Source of the DNA: Mycobacterium sp. 852013-51886_SCH5428379 | GTDB taxonomy: Bacteria > Actinomycetota > Actinomycetes > Mycobacteriales > Mycobacteriaceae | Length of the DNA: 64,000 nucleotides | Assembly (NCBI RefSeq): GCF_001665575.1 | Contig: NZ_LZSU01000012.1 | Span: 1-64,000, forward strand | Direction of reading: 5' to 3' | Shown: in pieces, positions 51,082-59,272 of the stretch | Layout: the number at the start of each line of letters is the position of its first letter | Position numbering within the stretch: position 1 is the stretch's first letter | The notes under the pieces: model-generated | Told to the model about the DNA's origin: nothing | Database searches by the model: none | Seen by the model: only the letters and a program-made list of their open reading frames with translations | Position numbers and translations under genes: made by a program

Positions 51082-52473
51082 GTGACCGCGTCAGACCTGG
51101 CCTTCGCCGGCGCGGCCGAACAGGCCCGGCGACTCGCCGCCGGGAACGTATCGGCCCCCGCGCTGCTCGACCTCTACCTCGACCGGATCGCCCGCCTGGA
51201 CCCGGAGTTGCGGTCCTACCGCGTGGTGCTGGCCGAACGCGCCCGCGCGGACGCCGCGGAGGCGCAGACCCGGCTGGACGCCGGTGAGCGGCTGCCACTG
51301 CTCGGCGTGCCGATTGCCGTCAAGGACGACGTCGACGTCGCCGGCGAGCTCACCACGCTGGGCAGCAGCGCGCACGGCTCGGCATCCGATGAGGACGCCG
51401 AGGTGGTGCGCCGGCTGAGGGCGGCGGGCGCGGTCATCGTGGGCAAGACGGCCGTTCCCGAGCTGATGGTGTGGCCGTTCACCGAATCCGTCACGTTCGG
51501 CGCAACCCGCAACCCCTGGAACACCGACTACACCCCGGGCGGCAGCAGCGGGGGCAGTGCGGCGGCGGTGGCCGCCGGTCTGGCCGCGATGGCACTGGGC
51601 TCGGACGGTGCGGGGTCCATCCGCATCCCGTCGACGTGGTGCGGGGTGTTCGGCCTCAAACCGCAGCGTGACCGTGTGCCGCTCGCGCCGCAGGACGGGA
51701 CGTGGTGCGGGATGAGTGTGAACGGGCCGATCACCCGCACCGTCGAGGACGCGGCACTGTTCCTCGACGTCACGGCCAACGAGCCGGTGCCTGCGGGCGG
51801 GTTCGTCACCGCCGCCACCCGGTTGCCGGGCCGGTTGCGCATCGCGCTGAGCTGGAAGGTGCCGCCGACACTGACGGCCCGGGTGGGTCGCGCTCAGCGC
51901 GCCGCGGTCGAACAGGCCGGTGAGGTGCTGCGCGATCTCGGACACGAGGTGGTGCACCGCGACCCGGAGTATCCGGTGACGGCCGTCTATGGCCACGCAC
52001 TGCCGCGGATGCTGCGCGGAGTCGCCGACTCCGCGGCCGCCCTGCCGCGCCCCGACCGTCTGGATCCGCGCACCAAGACCATGGCCCGCATCGGCGGCCT
52101 GTTCTCCGACCGGCGGATGGCCCGGATCCGGGAGGCGGAGAAGACGGTCGCGGACCGGATCATGCGGATCTTCGATGACGTCGACGTGGTGATCACGCCG
52201 GGCGCGGCGATGGGTCCGTCGCGGATCGACGCCTACCGCCGCCGCGGCGGGGTGTCCACGCTGGCGCTGGTGTCGGCGCGGGTGCCGTTCCAGGTGCTGT
52301 TCAACGCCACGGGTCAGCCCGCCGCGGTGGTGCCGTGGGGTTTCGACGGCGCGGGTCTGCCCACCTCGGTGCAACTTGTCGGCCGGCCCTTCGGGGAGGC
52401 GACGCTGCTCTCCCTCAGCGGGCAGATCGAGCGGGCCCGGCCCTGGACGCAACACCGGCCATCGGTGAGCTGA
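51082..52473 (+). CDS. amiB2: Amidase-signature hydrolase AmiB2
   Basis: Amidase of 463 residues, orthologous to Rv1263. The catalytic triad is Lys81 (in IAVKDD), cis-Ser156 (in GGSSGGS, 153-159) and nucleophile Ser179 (in DGAGSIRIPS). It hydrolyses an unknown amide. The GTG at 51082 has a -10 element at leaderless distance. It converges with the glycosylase gene across 4 bp. Confidence 0.93.
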   Translation: MTASDLAFAGAAEQARRLAAGNVSAPALLDLYLDRIARLDPELRSYRVVLAERARADAAEAQTRLDAGERLPLLGVPIAVKDDVDVAGELTTLGSSAHGSASDEDAEVVRRLRAAGAVIVGKTAVPELMVWPFTESVTFGATRNPWNTDYTPGGSSGGSAAAVAAGLAAMALGSDGAGSIRIPSTWCGVFGLKPQRDRVPLAPQDGTWCGMSVNGPITRTVEDAALFLDVTANEPVPAGGFVTAATRLPGRLRIALSWKVPPTLTARVGRAQRAAVEQAGEVLRDLGHEVVHRDPEYPVTAVYGHALPRMLRGVADSAAALPRPDRLDPRTKTMARIGGLFSDRRMARIREAEKTVADRIMRIFDDVDVVITPGAAMGPSRIDAYRRRGGVSTLALVSARVPFQVLFNATGQPAAVVPWGFDGAGLPTSVQLVGRPFGEATLLSLSGQIERARPWTQHRPSVS

Positions 52474-52477
52474 GGTC

Positions 52478-52990
52478 TCACCGTGCCAGCGCGGCGCGCC
52501 ACGCCGCGAGTTTCGCCGCGTAGCGCATCGTCTGCGCCGGACTCGTCGACGGCAGCCGCTCGAACGGCACACCGAAGTCACCCCTGACCAGGCGATGGAA
52601 GTTCTTCTCCGCCGCCGCGCCGTTGAACAGCACCCGACGAATCGTCGGATGCGCCTCGAAGAACGTGTGGAAGTCGTTGGCCACCATGCTCTTCGGTTCC
52701 ACCGCGGAGTCCAGGCTGCCTTTGCGCCTGCACGAGGCGAGGACATCCCACACCGCGACACCGTGGGCGATCAGCGCTGCGGTGCGCTGTTCGTAGGGGT
52801 CGGCGGGGTCGAAGCCGTAGAGCTCACCGGTGATGCGCCAGAACGCGTTCTGCGGGTTGCCGTAGTACTGAACTCGGGCCAGCGCAAGCACGCTCGGTGC
52901 ATTGCCGAGAATGAGCACCCGCGGGTCGGCTCCGACGATCGGTGGGAATCCGTGCAGCAGCGGCGCCTCACCATCGTCGATTCTGCGCAC
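52478..52990 (-). CDS. DNA-deoxyinosine glycosylase (UDG superfamily, family 6)
   Basis: A 170-residue repair enzyme of the HDG family, which removes hypoxanthine (deaminated adenine). Motif 1 is [12 protein letters not shown] (about 26-37), followed by [12 protein letters not shown]. The C-terminal motif is [10 protein letters not shown] (about 144-153). There are no Fe-S cysteines, unlike UdgB 6 kb upstream. The GTG at 52990 shares a palindromic GGTATACC promoter region with the divergent adenylyl cyclase. H37Rv has no counterpart here. Confidence 0.85.
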   Translation of the reverse strand: MRRIDDGEAPLLHGFPPIVGADPRVLILGNAPSVLALARVQYYGNPQNAFWRITGELYGFDPADPYEQRTAALIAHGVAVWDVLASCRRKGSLDSAVEPKSMVANDFHTFFEAHPTIRRVLFNGAAAEKNFHRLVRGDFGVPFERLPSTSPAQTMRYAAKLAAWRAALAR

Positions 52991-52998
52991 CCGAACCG

Positions 52999-53007
52999 GT
53001 ATACCGT
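52999..53007. promoter_or_regulatory. Palindromic shared -10 region (glycosylase / adenylyl cyclase)
   Basis: GGTATACC is self-complementary. On the plus strand TACCGT (53002-53007) is 6 nt before the cyclase GTG at 53014. On the minus strand the overlapping TATACC is 7 nt before the glycosylase GTG at 52990, with one mismatch to TANNNT. Confidence 0.5.
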
Positions 53008-53013
53008 GACGAC

Positions 53014-54126
53014 GTGACCGAAGTCGAGAACATCGAGTCGGCCGGGTTGCTCGACGGATTGTCCGGCAAGGCGCGCGACGAGCGCGCCGAGTTGATCCAG
53101 TGGCTGATGCAGCGCGGGATCACCGCCGAGGAGATCCGTGAGGCCGTCGCGCCCATGCTTCTCGCGTCACGTCGCCTCATCGGTGACGACGGGGTGTACG
53201 TGTCGGCGCGTGAGATCAGTGAGAAGTACGGCGTCGACCTGGAACTGTTGCAACGCTTCCAACGGGCCATGGGGCTGTCGCGAGTCGACGATCCCGATGC
53301 CGCGGTGCATCTGCGCGCGGACGTCGAGGCCGCCGCGGGGGCGCAGCGGTTCATCCGGTACGGACTCGACGCCGATCAGGTGATCCAGGTGTTGCGGGTG
53401 CTCTCCGAAGGGTTGGCCAAGACTGCTGAGGTGATGCGCTACACCGCCTTCGCCGCGATCCTCACGCCCGGGGCGACGGAGCTCGAGCTGGCGCAGGCCT
53501 CTGAGGCGCTGGTTCGCGAGATCGCGCCCATGCTCAGCCCGATGATCAGCGAGATGCTGCTGCTCCAGCTGCGCCATTCGATGGAGACCGAGGCGGTCAC
53601 TGCGGCCGAACGCGCGGAGGGCGTTCCGCTGCCGGGGGCCCGCATGGTGTCGGTGCTGTTCGCCGATCTGGTCGGGTTCACCCGGCTGGGTGAGGCGGTG
53701 CCGCCCGAGGAGCTCGAACAGCTGGCCCGCCGCCTCGGCGATCTGGCCCGCGAACTGGCCGTGGCTCCCGTTCACTTCGTCAAGACGATCGGCGACGCCG
53801 TCATGCTGGTCAGCACCGAACCGGCGGCCCTGTTGGAGCTGGCGTTGAACATGCTCGACGCCACCGACACCGTGCAGGACTTTCCGCGGCTGCGCATCGG
53901 GATCGCCACCGGTGAGGCGGTCAGCCGCGTGGGCGACTGGTTCGGCAGCCCGGTGAACCTGGCCAGCCGCGTCACGGGCGCGGCCCGCCCCGGCACGGTG
54001 CTGGTGGCCGAGTCGACCCGGGAGGCCGTCGGCGACGACGACCGGTTCAGCTGGTCGTTCGCCGGCGCCCGTCATCTCAAAGGGCTCAAGGGGGACACCA
54101 AGCTGTTCCGCGCGCGACGGCCCTGA
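53014..54126 (+). CDS. Class III adenylyl cyclase with N-terminal pH-sensor domain (Rv1264 type)
   Basis: Soluble homodimeric cyclase of 370 residues making cAMP. The N-terminal regulatory domain (about 1-200) corresponds to the part that inhibits Rv1264 at neutral pH and releases it at acid pH (known for that protein). The catalytic domain has metal ligands Asp218 ([12 protein letters not shown]) and Asp261 (GDAVML), base-selecting Lys257 and Asp308, and Asn315 and Arg319 ([10 protein letters not shown]). All catalytic residues are present. The GTG at 53014 is preceded by a leaderless -10; the frame is open 24 codons upstream into the glycosylase gene. Confidence 0.93.
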   Translation: MTEVENIESAGLLDGLSGKARDERAELIQWLMQRGITAEEIREAVAPMLLASRRLIGDDGVYVSAREISEKYGVDLELLQRFQRAMGLSRVDDPDAAVHLRADVEAAAGAQRFIRYGLDADQVIQVLRVLSEGLAKTAEVMRYTAFAAILTPGATELELAQASEALVREIAPMLSPMISEMLLLQLRHSMETEAVTAAERAEGVPLPGARMVSVLFADLVGFTRLGEAVPPEELEQLARRLGDLARELAVAPVHFVKTIGDAVMLVSTEPAALLELALNMLDATDTVQDFPRLRIGIATGEAVSRVGDWFGSPVNLASRVTGAARPGTVLVAESTREAVGDDDRFSWSFAGARHLKGLKGDTKLFRARRP

Positions 54127-54134
54127 CCGAACCG

Positions 54135-56333
54135 TCAGCGCGTGGGCCGGAACCGTCGCAGCCGAAGGCTGTTGGTCACCACGAACACCGAGCTGGCGGC
54201 CATCGCCGCGCCGGCGATCATCGGGTTGAGCAAGCCGGCGGCGGCCAGCGGCAATGCGGCGACGTTGTAGGCGAACGCCCAGAACAGGTTGCCTTTGATC
54301 GTGCGCAGGGTGGCCCGCGACAACCGGATCGCGTCGGGCACCGCGCGCAGATCGCCGGTCACCAGGGTGAGGTCGGCGGCCTCGATCGCCACGTCGGTGC
54401 CGGTGCCCATCGCCAGCCCCAGATCCGCCTGGGCCAGCGCCGGTGCGTCGTTCACCCCGTCGCCCACCATCGCCACGACCTTGCCCTCGTCCTGCAGCCG
54501 GCGAATCGCGTCGACCTTGCCCTCCGGCAGCACCTCGGCGATCACTGTGTCGGGTGCGATTTCGATTCCGACCGCGGCGGCGACGGTCTGCGCGGCGCGC
54601 CGGTTGTCGCCGGTGAGCAGGACCGGCGTCAACCCGAGCTGACGCAGGTCGCCGATCGCGTCGGCGGCGCCGTCCTTGACGGTGTCGGCGACGATGACCA
54701 CCCCCGCGATCCTGCCGTCGGCCGCGAACCACACCGGGGTCTGGCCACGCTCCTCGGCGGCATCGGCCACGGCCAACAGCGCGTCGGGCGCAGTCTCGCC
54801 GAGCCAGCCCAGCCGGCCGGCGGCCACGCGGCGTCCTTCGACCACACCGCTGACCCCGCGGCCGCCGTGGTTCTCGAACTCCTGCACCGGGGGCAGGGTC
54901 GTCACCGCGGCGGCGTGGTCGGCGATCGCGCGGGCGATCGGGTGTTCGGAGGCATTCTCGAGCGCACCGACCAACCGGAGCGCGTCGTCGTCCGCGGGGT
55001 GGACCACCACGACCGACATCCGGCCGGTGGTCACCGTCCCGGTCTTGTCGAGCACGACGGTGTCGACCCGTCGTGTCGACTCGAGGATCTGCGGGCCCTT
55101 GATGAGGATGCCGAGTTGCGCCCCCCGTCCGGTGCCGACCAGCAGGGCTGTCGGAGTGGCCAGACCGAGCGCGCACGGACACGCGATGATCAGCACGGCG
55201 ACCGCCGCGGTGAACGCCGTACTCGGCGCCGCGCCGGTGATCAGCCAGCCGACCAGCGTCAGCAGGGCCAGCGCGATCACCACGGGGACGAACACCGCCG
55301 AGACCCGGTCGGCCAGCCGCGACACGTCGGCTTTACCGCTCTGCGCCTCGGTCACCATTCGAGCCATCTGCGCCAACTGGGTGTCGGCGCCGACCCGGGT
55401 GGCGCGCACAGTCAGGCGGCCACCGACGTTCACGGTGGCGCCCACCACGGTGTCGCCGGGCGCCTTCTCCTCCGGCACCGACTCACCGGTCAGCATCGCG
55501 GCGTCGACCGCCGAGGAGCCGGTGATCACCACCCCGTCGGTGGCGATCTTCTCGCCCGGTCGCACCACGAATTCGTCGCCCACCGCGAGCTGGTCGACCG
55601 GGATACGCACCTCGTGGGAGTCGCGAAGCACCGCAACGTCTTTGGCTCCCATGTCGAGCAACGCCCGCAGGGCGGCGCCGGACCGCCGTTTGGCTCGCGC
55701 CTCGAAGTACCGCCCGGCGAGGATGAACGTCGTCACCGCCGCGGCCACCTCGAGATAGAGGTGCGGCTCCGCAGTGCCGGACGGCAGCAGCTCGAAGGGC
55801 ATTCTCATACCGGTCATCCCGGCATGGGTGAAGAACAGCGCCCACAGCGACCACAGGTATGCCGCGGTGACGCCGACCGAGATCAGGGTGTCCATCGTGG
55901 CCGCGCGGTGGCGCAGATTGGCCACGGCCGCGCGGTGGAACGGCCAGGCGCCCCACACGACGACCGGCGAGGCCAGCGTCAGCGTCAACCACTGCCAGTT
56001 GTCGAACTGCAGCAGGGGCACCATCGACAGCACTACTACTGGCAGGCTGAGCGCCGCCGAGATCAGCAACCGTTGCCGCCACTGCGCGGCCTCGTCGTCG
56101 CGGGCGGAGTCGGGTTCCGATTCCTCGGACGGCAGGGTGGCGGTGTAGCCGGTGGCCTCGACCGCGGCCACCAGCTCCTCGGGGCTCACGTTGTCGGGAT
56201 AAGAGACGGTGGCCTGTTCGGTGGCGTAGTTGACCGCCGCGGTGACGCCGTCGATCCGGTTCAGCTTCTTCTCCACGCGCGCCGCGCAGGACGCACACGT
56301 CATCCCGCCGACGGTGAGCGTGACCGAGGTCAT
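54135..56333 (-). CDS. copA: Copper-exporting P1B-type ATPase
   Basis: Cu(I) efflux pump of 732 residues. The N-terminal heavy-metal domain has GMTCASC (Cys13, Cys16). Eight membrane helices include the metal-site CPC ([14 protein letters not shown], about 381-394). The catalytic loop carries DKTGTVTTG (phosphorylated Asp near 427), the SEHPIA motif and GDGVNDAP near 621. YN and MxxS in the last helices ([28 protein letters not shown]) mark P1B-1 copper pumps. Its ATG overlaps the copZ stop by 4 bp. It is expected to be copper-induced through the CsoR-type operator upstream of copZ. Confidence 0.94.
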   Translation of the reverse strand: MTSVTLTVGGMTCASCAARVEKKLNRIDGVTAAVNYATEQATVSYPDNVSPEELVAAVEATGYTATLPSEESEPDSARDDEAAQWRQRLLISAALSLPVVVLSMVPLLQFDNWQWLTLTLASPVVVWGAWPFHRAAVANLRHRAATMDTLISVGVTAAYLWSLWALFFTHAGMTGMRMPFELLPSGTAEPHLYLEVAAAVTTFILAGRYFEARAKRRSGAALRALLDMGAKDVAVLRDSHEVRIPVDQLAVGDEFVVRPGEKIATDGVVITGSSAVDAAMLTGESVPEEKAPGDTVVGATVNVGGRLTVRATRVGADTQLAQMARMVTEAQSGKADVSRLADRVSAVFVPVVIALALLTLVGWLITGAAPSTAFTAAVAVLIIACPCALGLATPTALLVGTGRGAQLGILIKGPQILESTRRVDTVVLDKTGTVTTGRMSVVVVHPADDDALRLVGALENASEHPIARAIADHAAAVTTLPPVQEFENHGGRGVSGVVEGRRVAAGRLGWLGETAPDALLAVADAAEERGQTPVWFAADGRIAGVVIVADTVKDGAADAIGDLRQLGLTPVLLTGDNRRAAQTVAAAVGIEIAPDTVIAEVLPEGKVDAIRRLQDEGKVVAMVGDGVNDAPALAQADLGLAMGTGTDVAIEAADLTLVTGDLRAVPDAIRLSRATLRTIKGNLFWAFAYNVAALPLAAAGLLNPMIAGAAMAASSVFVVTNSLRLRRFRPTR

Positions 56334-56533
56334 GCCGCGCGGTGCACGTCGTATCCGCAGTCCTCGATGGCGTCGACGACGCGGGCCTCGTCGGCGTCAC
56401 CGCCGACGGTGACGGACTTGTCCGCCAGATCCACGCGCACGTCGGTGACCCCGGGGATCGCGGTGACGGCCTTGGTGATGCTCGCGACGCAGTGCTCGCA
56501 ACTCATTCCGTCGACATTCAGACGTAGACTCAT
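56330..56533 (-). CDS. copZ: Copper chaperone CopZ (heavy-metal-associated domain)
   Basis: A 67-residue single HMA domain that carries Cu(I) to the pump. The metal motif is GMSCEHC (Cys12, Cys15). An in-frame ATG lies three codons upstream, but TAGGAT is exactly 7 nt before the ATG at 56533, so that is the leaderless start. The -10 overlaps the CsoR-type operator by one base. The gene is coupled to copA by a 4-bp overlap. Confidence 0.92.
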   Translation of the reverse strand: MSLRLNVDGMSCEHCVASITKAVTAIPGVTDVRVDLADKSVTVGGDADEARVVDAIEDCGYDVHRAA

Positions 56534-56540
56534 GACACCC

Positions 56541-56562
56541 ATCCTATACCTCTAGGGGGTAT
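56541..56562 (-). promoter_or_regulatory. CsoR-type copper operator and copZ -10 element
   Basis: The near-palindrome ATACCTCTAGGGGGTAT (plus strand, 56546-56562) matches CsoR operators of the ATACCCC...GGGGTAT kind. The -10 hexamer TAGGAT (minus strand, 56541-56546) overlaps its edge. The operator contains the TAG stop codon (56552-56554) of the upstream acyl-CoA ligase gene. No csoR gene is in the window. Confidence 0.7.
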
Positions 56563-58153
56563 GGGTAAGTGGCTCCCTTTCGGCGGTGAAGGCCGCCGCC
56601 AGCGCCCGCTTGTCCACCTTCTCGCCGGCCAGGGTCGGCAGCGGTTCGGCAGTCAGCCGCCAGTCCGAGGGGATCGCGAACGACGATACGGCCGACGTCA
56701 GATGGCCTCGCAGCTCCTCGACCGTGGGTGGCTCCGCGCCATCCCGGTAGACGACGACCGCCACCAGTTCCTCGCCGAGATCTGGGTGCGGCACACCGAA
56801 CGCGGCCGCCTCGACGACGGCGGGATGGCTGCTCAGGGCGGCCTCCACATGCGGGCAGGCGATGTTCTCGCCGCCGCGGATCACGATGTCCTTGCTGCGG
56901 CCGTCGACGAACAGATACCCCTCGTCGTCGAGGTGTCCGAGGTCCCCGGTGCGCAGCCAGCCGTCGGCGTCGACGGTGCCGTCGCCGGGTGGGCGTCCCG
57001 CGTAACCGAGCATGACGGTGGGGGACCGGACCAGCACCTCGCCGCGGCCGGCGGGGTCGGCGCGGTCGATACGCAGCTCGACGACCGGATAGGGCCTGCC
57101 GACGGTGCCCGGCCGGTCGCGCAGATCGCGGCTGTCGGCGACGGTGAGGAAACCCCCGGCCTCCGTCATCCCCCAGGTGTTGCTCAATCCGCGGTCCCGC
57201 AGATTGGGGAGTGCGGTGCGGATGCGGTCGAGCAGTTCGGCGCTGACCGGGGCGCCGCCCAGCGGCCATGACCGCAGACTGCTCAGGTCGTAGGTGCCGA
57301 ACGCGGGGTGTTGCAGGACCCGCACTGCCATCGTCGGCACCGCACCCCAGACCTGCACGCGTTCGCGTTCCATGAGCGCCATCACACGCTCCGCGTCGAA
57401 GCGGCCCTCGGGGAGCACGATCCGCCCACCGGTCAGGAAGTGGGTGAGGAGGCTGGACAGGCCGCCGATGTGAAACATCGGCGTGCTCGCCAGGCTGACG
57501 GTCTGGCGCGTTTCGGCGTGCAGCAGATGCGGCATCCGACCGCTGCGCACCAGGATGTTCTGCTGGTTGGCGATCACCGAGCGACGGGACAGCTCAACGG
57601 CTTTCGGCATCCCCGAGCTGCCGGAGGTGAACAGCACGATCGCCACGTCGTCGAGATCGGGTTCGGTGTGAGCCGGTTCGGCGACCGGATCTCCGAACGC
57701 GGTCGCCAGATCGCCGAGCGGTGACGTCGGGGTCTCGGTGGTCAGCCCGGTGTCGGTCAGGATGAGGCGCAGATCGAGAAGCGCTGCGGCATGGTCGATC
57801 TCCTGGGCGCTCCACCACCGGTTGCCCAGGACCGGAACCGCGCCGGCGAGCAACAGGGCCCACACCGCGAGCACCCACTCCGGGCTGTTGTAGCCGAACA
57901 CCATCACCCGGTCGCGTGGCCGGACACCCATGTCGGCCAGCCTGTTGCCGGCCGCACCGAGCGCATTTCGGAACTCGGCGAACGTGATCCGGCGCTGCCC
58001 GTAGACCAGAAAGGTGCGGTCGGTCCAGCACTGCGTACCCGCCACCAGTTCGGCGAACGTCTCGGGGCTGCGCCGGTACAGCAGGCCGGCGTGTCCGGCG
58101 TAGCGGGCCTCGAACGTCGTTGTTGCCCAGAGGGTCTGGTCGTCGACCGTCAT
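56552..58153 (-). CDS. Acyl-CoA synthetase / AMP-dependent ligase
   Basis: ANL-superfamily ligase of 533 residues that activates a carboxylic acid with ATP and CoA. The P-loop is VLFTSGSSGMPKAVELS. NTWGMTEAGG (A5), GWLRTGDLGHLD (A7), DIVIRGGENIACPHVEAAL (A8) and the C-terminal Lys in GEKVDKRAL (A10) are all present. The substrate may be an aromatic or medium-chain acid. The ATG at 58153 overlaps the AIM24 gene stop by 4 bp. The stop codon lies inside the CsoR-type operator of copZ-copA. Confidence 0.9.
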   Translation of the reverse strand: MTVDDQTLWATTTFEARYAGHAGLLYRRSPETFAELVAGTQCWTDRTFLVYGQRRITFAEFRNALGAAGNRLADMGVRPRDRVMVFGYNSPEWVLAVWALLLAGAVPVLGNRWWSAQEIDHAAALLDLRLILTDTGLTTETPTSPLGDLATAFGDPVAEPAHTEPDLDDVAIVLFTSGSSGMPKAVELSRRSVIANQQNILVRSGRMPHLLHAETRQTVSLASTPMFHIGGLSSLLTHFLTGGRIVLPEGRFDAERVMALMERERVQVWGAVPTMAVRVLQHPAFGTYDLSSLRSWPLGGAPVSAELLDRIRTALPNLRDRGLSNTWGMTEAGGFLTVADSRDLRDRPGTVGRPYPVVELRIDRADPAGRGEVLVRSPTVMLGYAGRPPGDGTVDADGWLRTGDLGHLDDEGYLFVDGRSKDIVIRGGENIACPHVEAALSSHPAVVEAAAFGVPHPDLGEELVAVVVYRDGAEPPTVEELRGHLTSAVSSFAIPSDWRLTAEPLPTLAGEKVDKRALAAAFTAEREPLTHTP

Positions 58154-58980
58154 CCGGCAGTCGGGATCTGCACGCCTTCTGAGGGCTGGACGATCACGAA
58201 GCCCTGCCCCGAGAACGCCACCTGCACCGCCTCCCCGGAGCCGCGGCCGATCAGCGCACCGGCTTTGAAGCTGGTCTTGAGGTGGGTCTGCAGATCCGCC
58301 GACCACGCGACGACCGCGTCGGTGTCGGCGAAGGTCGGCGCCTCCCCGGCGTTCAGCACGACCGGGGGGCCGTCGGTGGTCAACGCCACCCAGCCCGAGC
58401 CACGCAACGTCGTGTTGAACAGCCCGCCGGTGGCCATACTGCCGCCCCGGACGCGTTCGATGTTCCAGTCGAGTCCCGCCGAGAACGCCAGCACGTTCTT
58501 CCCGCTGATGGAGAGTGCGCTCTGGTTGAGGTGCAGCAGGTGTACGTCATACGCGCGTTCGGCGAGGAACACGTCGCCCTGACCCTGGCAGCGCATCAAC
58601 GGCAGCCCCTCACCGGTCAGTGCCTTCTTGAGGAACTTCCCGGCCCCGCCGCCCTCGAAGGCGAAGTCGACGTTGCCCTGATAGGCGACCATCGCGCCCT
58701 GGCGGGCCATGAACGGTTCGCCGAGGCGCACCCGCAGCATCCTGGCGTTCTGGTTGGCGATCGGCGCGGCTTCCTTCTCGCTGAAGCGGCCGTCCACCAG
58801 ATCCCCGCTGATCCCGGCGAATCCGCCGCCGCCCACCGGCTGGGCCTGGGCCTGCACCTGGGCCTGCGGCGGCGCCTGTGAGACCTGGCCCTGACTGGAC
58901 ACCTGGTCGGTCCAGTGCTGGCCGTCCCACCAGCGGTATTCGTATCGCCCTTCCGGATCGGGCAGCCATTGACCGCTCAC
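58150..58980 (-). CDS. AIM24-family protein with N-terminal DUF2510 domain
   Basis: A 276-residue cytosolic protein. Residues 5-30 form a DUF2510 module (PDPEGRYEYRWWDGQHWTDQV), which in actinobacteria is often linked to membrane-associated proteins. A Gln/Ala/Pro linker runs to about 50. An AIM24/TIGR00266-type beta-sandwich follows (about 60-265, e.g. GLFNTTLRGSGWVALTTDGPP). Function is unknown. AAGGAG lies 5 nt before the GTG start. It is coupled to the acyl-CoA ligase by a 4-bp overlap. Confidence 0.85.
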   Translation of the reverse strand: MSGQWLPDPEGRYEYRWWDGQHWTDQVSSQGQVSQAPPQAQVQAQAQPVGGGGFAGISGDLVDGRFSEKEAAPIANQNARMLRVRLGEPFMARQGAMVAYQGNVDFAFEGGGAGKFLKKALTGEGLPLMRCQGQGDVFLAERAYDVHLLHLNQSALSISGKNVLAFSAGLDWNIERVRGGSMATGGLFNTTLRGSGWVALTTDGPPVVLNAGEAPTFADTDAVVAWSADLQTHLKTSFKAGALIGRGSGEAVQVAFSGQGFVIVQPSEGVQIPTAG

Positions 58981-59051
58981 CTGGACTCCTTCCTCGATGG
59001 GATTCTGGAAACCTGGTGACGACAGTAAGCCAAGTCCGGCATTCTCTGATC

Positions 59052-59255
59052 ATGGCGGCTAAGGAGATCGATCGGGCGCGCTCGCGCAGCGCCCTGGCGG
59101 TGGTCAAGCAGCATCCGGGGATGGTCCTGTTCCTGGCCTCCCCGGCGCTCGTGGCGCTCGGCGTGGTGTGGTGGATCTTCGGTGCGGGCTGGGCGGCGCT
59201 GCTGCTCGTCGCACTGGTACTGACAGGAGCTTCGGCGCTGCTGTTGAAGCGCTGA
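59052..59255 (+). CDS. Small membrane protein (67 residues)
   Basis: Unrecognised protein. A basic N-terminus (MAAKEIDRARSRSALAVVKQH) is followed by two predicted membrane helices (about 24-42 and 46-63), ending LLLKR. It is divergent from the AIM24 gene and converges with the molybdopterin enzyme across 17 bp. A weak -10-like CATTCT lies 6 nt before the ATG. The topology suggests both termini are cytosolic. No function can be assigned. Confidence 0.6.
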   Translation: MAAKEIDRARSRSALAVVKQHPGMVLFLASPALVALGVVWWIFGAGWAALLLVALVLTGASALLLKR

Positions 59256-59272
59256 GCAGGTTCGCCGCGGTT

